The notes beneath the pieces were generated by a model, which worked only from the letters and a program-made list of their open reading frames with translations, was not told the DNA's origin and searched no databases. This document shows positions 12,082 to 23,130 of a DNA stretch of 64,000 nucleotides, in pieces (the stretch's first letter is position 1; the number at the start of each line of letters is the position of its first letter). The translations under genes and the position numbers were made by a program. Location of the stretch: the NCBI GenBank assembly GCA_029851415.1, contig CM056744.1, forward strand, positions 11,601,268-11,665,267. Reading direction: 5' to 3'. This stretch comes from Eretmocerus hayati. Lineage: Eukaryota; Arthropoda; Insecta; Hymenoptera; Aphelinidae.

Positions 12082-12257
12082 CACTCGCCGGACAAAATAT
12101 CTGTACAAGCCATTTAGTGATTTTCACTTTTTGTGTTGGTATCGCCATGCATTCGTTCCATTTTCCGCGTTCCCTTAGCACGGAATGAGATAGGCCGTGC
12201 CAACCAGAAAAGTAGAAATCACTAAATGGCTTGTACAGATATTTTGTCCGGCGAGTG
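12082..12257. mobile_element. 176-bp palindromic MITE, TA-flanked (Tc1/mariner type)
   Basis: The two ends are inverted repeats starting CACTCGCCGGACAAAATATC and matching perfectly for about 44 bases. Each end is flanked by TA (12080-12081 and 12258-12259), the target-site duplication of the Tc1/mariner superfamily. The middle, about 90 bases, holds no transposase. The high arm identity suggests relatively recent insertion or constraint on the ends. Confidence 0.88.
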
Positions 12258-12464
12258 TACGTCACACCAGCTTTATGAATTTCTAATAAAAGACGTACCT
12301 ACCGTATATTTTTACACAGTAAATCCATGATTAACTCAAACGGGGCCATAAAATTTTTGGGATACTCAATCATGTATCGATCACTTTTGATGAGGAATGA
12401 ATACTGAAACTAAATATTCTATTCACCATTGATTAAAATCAGACTTTGTAGACAAACGAACGCA

Positions 12465-12523
12465 AGTCCGATAATTGAAGTTAAGCAACGTTGAGCGTGA
12501 TTAGTATTTGGATGGGTGACCAC
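12465..12523 (+). pseudogene. 5S rRNA-derived fragment
   Basis: The 59 bases starting GTCCGAT and including GAAGTTAAGCAACG and TTGGATGGGTGACCACC correspond to about nucleotides 37-95 of eukaryotic 5S rRNA. This covers the whole internal RNA polymerase III control region (box A, intermediate element, box C). The flanks do not match the 5' or 3' parts of 5S rRNA. Several differences are C-to-T type, as expected from methylated CpG decay. It is either a truncated 5S pseudogene or the head of a 5S-derived (SINE3-like) element. Confidence 0.75.
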
Positions 12524-15500
12524 CCATCTCGGTTTGTCAACCTCAATTTGCTGGCTTTCTTTGATCTATTGGCTAACATTAACATGACAACAATGCGAGC
12601 GAGGGCACGGAATGTTACAATGTCGATGTTCATGCTTAGGAAAAGTGGCATGAGCGCCGTAAGGGTAGCATGACAAATGTGCCGAGCTCTCAGGGGCAGG
12701 TTTTCTCCCTTCAGAAAGTATCCACGCACTCCACAGGCGTGATCCTTGAGCAAATGCTGAGAGAATTAGGTTAGGGTAAATGGCTGGATCTTTAAACGCC
12801 CAAGAGATCCACCTCGATTGATATGGTCCATTGGAAAACCGTTCCGAACGCAAACGTTGAACACACGATGAAAGAATAATGATAATATAATGGTTGATGT
12901 CCAAAAACTTTTTGTTTACGATTGACTTTGTTGGACCAATCCACGATGCTTGAGAGTAACGTCAACTCAGATCACCCTTCAAACTTGACAGCAATGTATT
13001 TCATATCACGAGTGCGTGGTTATCACATTAACCCCGAATGACTCAATGGTCTTGAGACAGGGATACGCTCTGACTATGCATCGGTTTGGGAGGAAGTCTC
13101 TTTTTGGGCCACGAGTAGTCTAAGGACGTTCCAACCTCAATTGCTGACTCCCAAATTTTGGGCCAGCCGCCAGCTTCTCGGCCGATCCCTTGGTGGAGTG
13201 GAGGTCTGTGGCCCATCTAGGCTTCCTTATGAAGCCCAGGCAGTCCCTCGGTTTCTGAGTAAGTCGTATGTGAGGGACTCTACAGAACCTTTGACTTTTA
13301 GTGTACCATACAGTATTCCAATGAGATCGGGACTTTCACGCCCTGGGAAAATGTTTTTTAGATGGTTTCTATAGTTTCCAGGATGGTACTCTATCAATTT
13401 TTTTATCACCCCCGCGTAGTGCCCTTGATACAAATTAAAGAATCGTCAAATTTCGTACTTTTCCAGTGTAACTGGCGCGACTTCCGAAACTCTTCGGCCT
13501 CTGGAGAAAAAAACACTGTCCCAAAGAATCTGAAAAAGTTCCATCTGACTCTTTAAACCTTATATTGAAGATTTGTTTTAATAGCGACTCAAATCCGTGG
13601 TCAGCAGAGGGCTTCCATAAAAAATGTAACTCACTTTTTGCAAAATACTCACCCCCTTCACTTTTTTGTATGTAAAAAAAATAACATTTGGGCTTTTATG
13701 AATCGGGTGATGGAAAATTCAAGAGTGAGAATGGACAATCAAAATGCTTCTTCGTTTGGCAGCGACACATTATTTTGGACGAAAATCTGTGACGTTGAAC
13801 TTGCAAAACTTGTCGCGCCCACCGCTCCAAAAATGAACATAAACCTTTGATACTTGATTAATGAGCAGATGTCGCTCCCAAATCCTATTGCCCATTTTAC
13901 TTTGACGTATGATGAATTATCATGCACTTCAATGGGGTGCCTATAACGATTGCTATTTGAGGGAGGAGCTCGGGAAACTTGTTCAGCCTCCGAAAGCTGA
14001 CTTTTCCAGTTAAAAAAGCTGCACGTAACAGGTCTAAATCATAGCGGTCGACTTTGTATGTAGTTCTCACATCATTTTCATACTGTCAACTCGTCATAAT
14101 TCAAGTGGGAAAGCTTCGGAGATGCAAAAATTGCATATACCTCCGACAACTCTGTGGACATAAGAAAAGTGAATCTAGATGAGTATAACGGAAAGAAGCT
14201 CAATTCTGGGAACGGAATTCAATTTAAGGGGTAGAACATCTTTAGCAACCATTATATTACACTATTCACGATCCATCCATGTGAAAAGCCTCTAAAAGTG
14301 ACGAAAACGTAATAGACCAATTCCACCTCATTGTTACCAGGGAATTAACATCTTTCAAAAGTGGTGGGCACGACTTTTTTCCAAATTTAAGAGGTACCAA
14401 AACAGTATGGAATTGGTTTCAAGAGCGACAATCGGGAAAAAATTTGTTTTTCTCGGGTGGCCCAAAAGTTAAAGGTTTGGTAGATTTCCTCATATAAGCC
14501 TCATGGCGGATCATGTCGTAGGACAATACCGATAGTGGTACTGGGAAGAACTGTGCAATAGTTATTATAAATTGTAGCCTCTCTACGTCAGAAATGATCT
14601 TAGCAATAGTATCCATTGAGTTTGTCAATTTGAGTTGGAAGAACACATCATAAATTCATTGTCCAGATTGACGGAGTTGGTGTCTGGGGACACCGCATCC
14701 GGGCTCCAGCATTAATCTAGGGTAGAGAAAAGGTACTGAGGTGATCTTCCATGAAACTTGCATTACCTACTTGATCAGGAACCGAGAGACTCTTTAGGCT
14801 CCAAGAAAGCCTTGATCAGCCTCAACCTTCCACTGAGAAACGAGATCGGCTGAAATGCTGGCGATGTGCTGGCGATCACGTGCTGGCGATTGACCAAAAA
14901 TTTGGGAGGGAACGTTGAACGTCAATAATAATTCATCACCTACAGTGACCTCCTGAAATATGTTCTATTTGTCCTCCGATGGGTCTATGAGATGTATCAA
15001 AATACAATTACTATAAAAGATGGAGAAATATATTGCTCATAAAATGTAAGGTGAGTTTCTCAAAAAAAACTCTCAAACGGAATCCTACGCCACTCAAAAA
15101 TTTATCAGGGATAATTCCTTCCAATTGCAAACTCACCCTTTCCACATGCTGAAATTCCATTTCAATTTTTCAGAATAGAACTCTTGTCAAATTTCCATTA
15201 GTTAACCCTACACAGAAAGATATTTTACAACGGTTTTTCCCCTGGGGTTCAAATAAACCCTACTATGGCAGGGAAATAGTATGAAACGTTACAGGAGAGT
15301 GTGGCAGACCACAGAAAAAAAAATTGATCCCAACTCATCAATTATATATGTTTATCATATTCACCTTCCGATGTCATTCAACAAAAATATCCGACTCCAT
15401 TGCATTGAATGTTGATCGGTCATCAACCTCATTACAGAAATCTTACGAAAATGAAGAAGTAAAAGAAAAAAAACACGGAAGCATTACCTATGCCCAAATA

Positions 15501-15930
15501 ACGCTATGGTTCCGCTGTGTGTCCGGTTTTGATGGTATTACGAGGACCTCCTGTTGCGTTTCGACCATATAACGAGTTGTCATCGTATGGCTCTGTACAT
15601 ATAAGTGTATAATATGAAAGGCAAAGAAGAAGATGACAACGAGAGGAAAGGCGCGACTTCCTGACCCACATACCTCAGCACTCGCTCACAAGCTTTGCCA
15701 TTCGTGTGTATAAGTACCTTACCTTCTACCTGTATAAGTAAGATGCGAAAAAGAAAGCGGAAAGTCATAAGTGGATATGAAAGCATATATACTCATGTGC
15801 GTGACTCGGACTCTTGAGTATTATATGAGTAATATTCAGGGACACACATGAATAATGATCCTGAGACAACAAAATTTGAGAATTTTGCAAGGGTTGGTCT
15901 TTGATACTTTCGATTGTGGATCTTATATTC
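12524..15930. other. Intergenic, no gene seen
   Basis: About 3.4 kb with short open frames only, none with a recognisable domain. Composition is more GC-balanced than the neighbours between 12.5 and 14.9 kb, and the text reads like old, diverged repeat DNA, but I could not define element ends. Confidence 0.35.
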
Positions 15931-15933
15931 ACA

Positions 15934-17056
15934 GTGCTCGGGAAAGGACTATGAGTTGAACAAAATTGTCACCAAAAACTGAACACGTGGTGATTTAGTA
16001 CTATGCTCGAGGATCAGAATCCCGTTTCGATCGAAATGGAGCAATCCCCTTTTTTTAAATGCGAGCTTAATTCGTATTTTTACGTGTTGAGGCGATGCGG
16101 TCACTGTGCAACCCGGAAATTATATCTTATTGGGATGTAAATCAAAAAATTTTCACAAAACGAAGTTGGAGACGATTTGTCCATTACGTATTATCATCTG
16201 AATTGTGGTGGACAACTAATTATTTGTCACCAATCACAAGACTATCACTAATAAACGAGAATAACTTGCCCGCGGGTACTTTCTAACCTGCCAATTGGCA
16301 CATTTTCGTTCACAAAACTCTCAAAATCTAGTCCGATTTGGGCCAAACGAAGAGTTATCCAGGCCAAGTTAGATGATAATAAAGCCTGGATAACTCGTCG
16401 TTTAGCCCATAATGGAAAAGATTTTGAGAGTTCTGTGAACAAAGTTCAGCGTGCACGGTGACCGCATCGCCTTAATCAAATGGAGCTATTTTGAGCAACA
16501 TACTTGTCGAAACAATAACGACTCCCAAAGCCCATAACTTCAATGAATCTCAATATTTTCCAACGTACTTCGACTTATTTTGAAGCTTATTCAAAGACCT
16601 TCAAAATGAGCTAATGTGAGCTTGAATTCAACGCAGTTAACTTGAGCTATCTCAGGAGTTAGAAGGTTGAAAAGTCTCAAATCGTTAGAAGAGTAAATCT
16701 CGGATATCGATTCGAAATGAGGTTCCTCGACTATAGTTTGTTGAAATCAAACTCACTTCAGATAATTTTGAAGATTTTGGGATGAGCTTTAAAATGAGCT
16801 AAAGTACGTTGAAAATAATTGGGATACGTTTGAGTTATGAGCTTTGGGAGCTGTTATGGTCTTGACGAGTAAAATTGCTGAAACAGCTCCATTTGATTAA
16901 CATGTAAAAATACGAATTAAGCTCGCATTTCAAAAAAGGGGATTGCTCCATTTCGGTCGAAACGGGATTTTGATCCTCGGGCATAGTACTAAATCACCAC
17001 GTGTTCAGTTTTTGGTGACAATTTTGTTCAACCTATCTTCCTCTCCCGGGCACCGT
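15934..17056. mobile_element. Long-inverted-repeat element (foldback type), about 1.1 kb
   Basis: The left end starts GTGCTCGGGAAAGG near 15934; the right end is the inverse, ending CTCTCCCGGGCACCG near 17055. Both arms then share GTTGAACAAAATTGTCACC, an ACACGTGGTGATTTAGTACT block, and a GGAGCAATCCCC-to-AAAATACG block over at least 130 bases. The centre has further inverted words such as TTTTCCAACGTACTT and AAGTACGTTGAAAA that also occur in the AGGTAAGTG family. No transposase is encoded. A smaller element is nested at 16091-16471. A related single end lies at 26055-26131. Exact termini and target duplication are uncertain. Confidence 0.7.
16091..16471. mobile_element. Nested piggyBac-like MITE, 381 bp, TTAA-type site
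   Basis: Inverted ends GGCGATGCGGTCACTGTGCA (left) and the inverse on the right, plus internal inverted blocks (GTTCACA.AACTCTCAAAATC and a GAGTTATCCAGGC arm). It sits inside the left arm of the larger palindrome. Comparing with the uninterrupted right arm (which reads TGTTAATCAAATGG when inverted) shows that the insertion duplicated TTAA: it is TTGA on the left (mutated) and TTAA on the right (16472-16475). TTAA targeting is the signature of piggyBac. Confidence 0.75.
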
Positions 17057-17669
17057 GTACTGTAGTGATTTTTCAAATTTCAATTTAGTTCATCAAAAAC
17101 GCCTGTTGAAGGAACCAAGATTGTACCTATCTTTTTCGTAAGTTTCCCAAGTCTAAATTCTCCTAAGATATCTTTTGTGATAAAAACCGTATAGGGAACC
17201 GAAACGCGTCTTCGTGCGAACAAAACTCGTAATTTGGATTATTGCCATGCTCAATTATTTGATCAATATTCAAAATTGTGAAGGGTAGTACAGTCGTTGA
17301 GTGGATGGCCTCTATTTCTAGAGAGTTCGTCGGTAGTAACGTTATCCTTAACCGATACATACACAATTTCTGTTGTAAAGGCAGATATTATGACAATTAT
17401 TGTCTCTAATGATGGCGAAGAGATGCATGACGTACCAAATGATTGAGTATGACGAAATTTTATTTAAAACAAAATGTAAGATTTTACTATCCGATTCTTG
17501 CGATCTCTGCTTTTATAAGACATTGATCATGATCGAGATGTGAATTTTCTGAATCTTCCTGATGATCCTCTTGTCTTAGACTTTTCAGGATTAGCAAGAC
17601 GTCAAGATAATGGATTTCTCACAAATCCTGAGAACCAGTAAAGTTGAAACATATTCCGATCTTGGGCTA
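17057..17669. other. Intergenic, no gene seen
   Basis: AT-rich spacer between two palindromic elements. No coding signal or repeat structure that I can support. Confidence 0.35.
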
Positions 17670-18330
17670 ATAGGAGGAACAAAATGTTGGGGTCGTAATA
17701 TATCATGGACCAGACTACGATTTTCTTGGGTATTTTTTGATGAGGAGATCGATTACGCTGTCCATTTTGTCAGGATTTTGTAATAAATCTCGAAAAGTGG
17801 GCCAAAAGCTCGTTTCTGAAGAGGTTTTCTCAACATGGACGAAAATCTTATGATATGGTTGGCTCAAAACGGGGCACAGGGTCGTGTTCATTTTGCATCG
17901 GCAAAGCATATTTGGATACCCCGTGCAAGCGAGAATTTTTTCCCTAATAATTTTTAACCGCATGGATTTCCAAAAAAACAGGCGTTTTCCTACCATTAGA
18001 GGAAAAAATCACGTGAAAATTCTCATTTTTTCGGAAATCCATGCTGCTCAAAAATCAAGGGGAAAAATTCTCGTTTGCACGGGGTATCCTAATATGCTTT
18101 GCTGGCGCAGATCCCGTGCTCCATTTTGAGCTGCTATCTCAAGATTTGAGTCCAGGTCGATGAAATCTCTTCAAAAATGAGTTTTTTGCTCGTATTTGAG
18201 ATCTAGCAAAAAATTCCGACACGCAGGCAAAAAACGGGCTGCAGATTCGGTTTCTTCATCAAAAAATATACAAGAAAATTATGGTATGATCAATGAGATA
18301 TCCCAACCCCAAAAATTTATCCCTCAATGT
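17670..18330. repeat. Long imperfect palindrome, about 660 bp
   Basis: The left arm (TTGGGGTCGTAATATATCAT, then ATTTTCTTGGGTATTTTTTG, then CAAAGCATATTTGGATACCC) recurs inverted in the right arm (CAAAGCATATTAGGATACCC on the minus strand, then the others in mirror order out to 18.3 kb). The arms are 75-90 % alike by eye, with the centre near 18000. No protein is encoded. It is likely an old foldback transposon; ends and target duplication are not resolved. Confidence 0.7.
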
Positions 18331-20385
18331 AACTGAATCATCTCTGTCAAATATTCTTTGATTCCACAATGCTATGAAGATGCATTATCCTCCTTTTTCC
18401 GGTCATTAATTACACCCATATACCCAATACATCAACTCATGAAAAGCATCACTAGCATTTCTGTGTCAAATTCTCAACTTTAAATTCTCACATCAATAAA
18501 AAATACAAGTTTCGTGTGAATCGTGGCAAATATTGATGAACCAAACAAATGGCCACTCCTTCTCCTCCATTCAAGAATTTTCAAGCATCTCAACGTCGTA
18601 CCTGAATACAACCTCTGAAGCTAGGAAATTTCGAAACTTTGAAAAACGGTACGCGCATCCTCGGATAAATATACTAATTGCTGTAGCTCAAGTACTTACC
18701 TACAAGCTCGCAAATTGTTCAAGTCTCTATATCAATGAAACTCTTCTCATATACATTTTATATTCTACAGTAGTATATACCTGAATCCATAGAATATTGC
18801 CGGCACGCGATACTCATTTTCCCACGAGCCATCTACCAATGTATTTCTTTCTAGCCTCTTTTTCTTTCTATATGAACGAGCATTGATTTACGTTTGGTAG
18901 TAGCAACAATCGACTCTGTACCTCTACTTACTCCTGTACACCATCATCATCATCGTCGTCGTCGTCGTCAATAGAGGAATTGCCTACACGTGCATCGTAG
19001 AGACGCATTCCCTTCTATAAAGAATTTATTTCGTCACTTTTCCGTTGTCTCATTTCTCGGTTGGCGATCTTCACTTTACGAAATTTATAATGCATCCCGA
19101 AAGTCTCTCACGTACCTACAACATATATTGAAATATAAATATATATAAGCTGAAGAAAATAGTGGATATGTCTAAGTGGCAGTGCGTGTCTCTTTTGTCT
19201 TTGATAGTAATTATCGAGATTTGTGTAATCGTGTGATTATGATTGACGCTAATTCCTAACCTCTTTCCTTCCCTATTTTATATTGATACATATGGGTATT
19301 ATCGCGAAAACTTATTACCCAGAATGTGTGCCGGTTTTGACCTGCCACGAGCAAGTTCCGAATCACTTCAGTCAAATTGTTCCACACGTATTCTATCAAA
19401 ATATACTTGGTACGAGAGTTCTAGGTCGATCCGTTGAGTCATCTTCATTATTTTCGGAAATTAGCCCGCTCACTATAAGTGTCTACATAGGTCTGCGGAC
19501 ATGCCTGAAAACCAACATTTGTGGTAACTATTGATTGACACGTAGTGAAAATCTGAAAAATTTACCAAAAATTTGTGGCCATACCACAAAAAATATATCC
19601 CCACAACGATGAAGTCTCTATATGATTCTGTTTTGTAGAAAAATTTAAAAGGCCGAAAACTTTCAATTTTGGAGATTTGACATTTTTCATCACTTTGCCA
19701 CTATTTATTGACTTTTCTCGTATCAGAAACTATTTCCGAAGCTGGGAAGTGAAGTTCTAAGTGAGCGGGTTAAGAGTCAAAATATCAGGACCGTGTACTG
19801 TTATATTCGCACTTACACGTGTATTTTAGCACCAGCGTCGGAGTAATCGGTGCAGTGGGTATTCTTAAATTCTGGCCTCAAAATATAATACTGATCTATC
19901 GATTTCCCATAGATTTTATGACCAAAATGCTTAAATTAGTCTCCGATCCGCGTGCCTCATTCTTGTTATAGGATTTTCACTGAGACTGAGACATTTTTTC
20001 AAATTACAACAGCGCATCCTAAATTTACTCTAAGTCAATTTGACCTGAGTAAGATTTCGAAGAAACACGTCAAATGATTGGATGATAGCGCGAGAGACCA
20101 CCCAGAATCTAAATTTCGAGTGCTGCACAATTTTATACATTCATAGCCAAAAATTGACCATGTGAGTAATTTTATCAATTCCCAGTACACAATGTTACCA
20201 CGCTAAAAATCAATTTATCTGGGCGGAAACCATTGTTTCCCCAGCGTATGATGGGAATAGATGAAATCCGCGTGGAGAAGATCCCATGTAAAATCCATCA
20301 TTTTTGCGATTGACTTTAGAGCGAAGTGTCAGTTCCGTGTATGTCAGTTCGCTGAACTCAATAGCTGTTCCCTGGATATCCAGTA
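18331..20385. other. Intergenic, no gene seen
   Basis: About 2 kb with no supported coding region. A trinucleotide microsatellite (CAT)n passing into (CGT)n lies at about 18941-18970. Confidence 0.4.
18941..18970 (+). repeat. CAT/CGT trinucleotide microsatellite
   Basis: CATCATCATCAT followed directly by CGTCGTCGTCGTCGT. It is not inside an open frame of any length. Confidence 0.85.
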
Positions 20386-20386
20386 G

Positions 20387-21395
20387 GACACAGCCCCACG
20401 AAAAAAATTCTGACCTAACTCCTAAACTACACTACCCTTATATTTTCGGGGTCGCTGCATCCAAATTTGAGGTCGACTTGGTCCCAGCACGTAAAGGTTC
20501 AGACATAACCTACTAGCGTGGATATGATCTTCAAATCACCACAAATTTGCCATGAATGATCCTCATACGTGATTTTTTCCAAGAGCAATTCCATGTTGCT
20601 ATATTGTTCCTTCATTACTATTGGATGAGCGATTGGCACACGGATGCGATGGATACAGTTCATCAAATCGCGATCTCTGAAATTGTGACCAAATATGGAA
20701 CGTGCTTGGAACAAATTGGACCCAAAAATGACCTCAGCAACCCCAGAAAAATCATATCAGTAATAATACATAGTCGGATCAGCAGCTTTGAATAACTCTT
20801 ATGTCAGAACCTACACGTTCTGGGACAAAACTGACTACGGAATCGGATTCAACGACTACACTATCATAAAGTTAGTGCAAAACAAAGTATGCCTCAATTA
20901 ACAGCTCCGAGCTCTCTTGAGGTTATGTCAGAACCTCGACGTGCTGAGACCAAATCAACCTCGGATTCGGAATCAGAGATCCCGGAAACATAGAGTGTGC
21001 AAAATAACGTATGGTTTCATCACCAGCCCCAGCATTCTTGAAAAATCATCATTTTTGAGGTTATGTCTGAACCTTGACGTGCTGGGACCAAGTCAACCTC
21101 GGATTCGGATTCAGTAACCCCAAAAACCTACAGTTATTTGCCCAGAGTGAATTTAATACGGTTCAATTGTGATCCCCGAGCAAAATTTTGAAAACATGGT
21201 TTTTTGAGGTTATGTCAAAATGTCGACGTGCTGGGACCAAATTGACCCGGATTTGGATTCAGCGACCCCATAAACATTTTTTTTTTTTATTTGAGCAATT
21301 TTAATTTCTTTATAGATTATTTTGCTGACCCCATAAACATGATAGTAGTGTATTTTGGGAGTGAGGTCAGAATCTTTTTTTTGTGGAGCTGTGTT
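20387..21395. mobile_element. Inverted-repeat element with internal 125-150 bp tandem units
   Basis: The left arm (ACACAGCCCCACGAAAAAAA, TTCTGACCT, ACTACACTACCC, then AGGTCGACTTGGTCCCAGCA) is matched in inverse order by the right arm (CCCATAAACATGATAGTAGT to GAGGTCAGAATC, TTTGTGGAGCTGTGTT). Between them a unit beginning TTATGTCAGAACCT.GACGTG and containing CGGATTCGGATTCAG repeats at 20799, 20923, 21061 and 21210. No transposase reading frame is present. The target duplication is not clear. Confidence 0.65.
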
Positions 21396-23130
21396 ATCAT
21401 TCAAACGAATGAAAAAAGTCGTCATAGGCACGCGGAGACTAGATTTATAAATTCTGGATTTTTAGTTACAAAATGTGTAAGTTTGCGCAATAATGCCCAT
21501 ATATAAATAAAATATATTATTGTATTATTGTCATATATATTATAAGTGGTAATGGATAGTTATGGTGTCCGCTCGCTGTAGTTTTATATATCTTTATAGT
21601 AGGCTTCGATTAATTAAAGATGTAACGCGATGCTGACGCAATACTCTGTCTTTTAATACACTACATACCTTCCCATAGAGAAAGAGACATTCCCTACAAA
21701 TAGTCATTCCATGTGAAGAAAAAAGAACCATTGATGCCCGCTTCCATGATTTTGCAAGATGCGAATCTGATTGTAAGGTAAGCTATGCCAGTTCTGGGAC
21801 CAACTCCTCCTCATTGAGATAATCACATTATGCCTTTCTAAATTGTATAATAAGTGACTGATGATTATTTTCTATTGAAGATTAAAAACTATGAATGCGA
21901 GAATCGTGTATGTTTTTTTTTCTTATACATACAAGACACTCGATGAGACCGATATTTTTTTTAGAGATATGTATGTACATCGAAGGAACGATGAGGTGTA
22001 CAATGGGATATTGTATAAGAGCACACGAGTTCTGAGACTTTACGTCCATATTATCTGATGTGGTATCTCTTGCCTTTTCCTCTTGGACTAACCATTTTAC
22101 CAATGGTTCACGATCTGGCATGATTTGTTGGAAATTAAATTTGAGTGCATAGTATATATCTTGTGAGATATGGTTTTCCACATCATATGTTTGGAGAATT
22201 TTCTATGGTTACAACAAATTTAATGATGACCGATAAGATGTATGGTTTTGTATTCTAATCATCATAATTTACGATGGTTGGCTAAAATATGTCGTATTAC
22301 ATCATATTGAAGGAAAGCATTGATCGAGTACACCTGGTCTACAAGAAAGTAAGAGTAAAGAAGCATAGATATGTGTAGTCTTCAATTGCATCCGAAATTA
22401 TTTGAGTTACACAAGTGTGAACTAATAGGCGTTGAATTTTGCTCTGGTATGGTATCTTAAATGTCGAGATGGAATTCGGATAGTTCCTGCACGTACAAAC
22501 ACTTTCAAATAGATGTTCCAAGTGTGAGAAAACCCCGAGATCTGAGTTCAACAATCGAATGGTTTAGATTCTTGTACGGATAATTGGCTAACATGAAACT
22601 GATGGTGACAATGTTTTATTCAAAAATTGTTGTGTACGATCAGCTAGAGATTCGTTGATTCATACAATATTCATTGATTTTCAATAAGTACAATTTCAAG
22701 TAGATCGTGTTCTGGATGATGTGCTTCTTCGTTTATAACGATGGGCCAGAGATTGAAAAAAGATAATAAGGTGGGTTGCTTCATCATTCGTCCAATTTTG
22801 AACCAATGGTGAAGGCGCTAGATTTTTTTAGGAATCATTTTATACTGGAAGCAATGGCGAGCTCACGGTAATGCTTTTGGACGCTAAAACTTGGAGGGGG
22901 GCAGATTCTGGAAAAGTTATACTTCGGGACGATGTTGCAACAAATTTTTCATCGGATTCACAAAGGATAAGACGATGGAAAAGAAGTTTTACGAGTCTCT
23001 CCTGATCTATTGATAAGTGTGAATCAAACATCATCTCATCTCATCGGGTTTTTCTGTGTTATCGCGTGGCTCGCACGATTTTCAGAATGAGGTCGCGAGG
23101 TTTTCAGCAATCCCCAATAAAACTCAAAAT
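21396..23130. other. Intergenic, no gene seen
   Basis: About 1.7 kb, AT-rich, with short open frames only. An ATATAT-rich tract lies around 21500-21590. Confidence 0.4.

Noticed and set aside
12482..12753. Short frames over the 5S-derived segment
   Set aside because: They overlap RNA-derived sequence on both strands and have no protein similarity.
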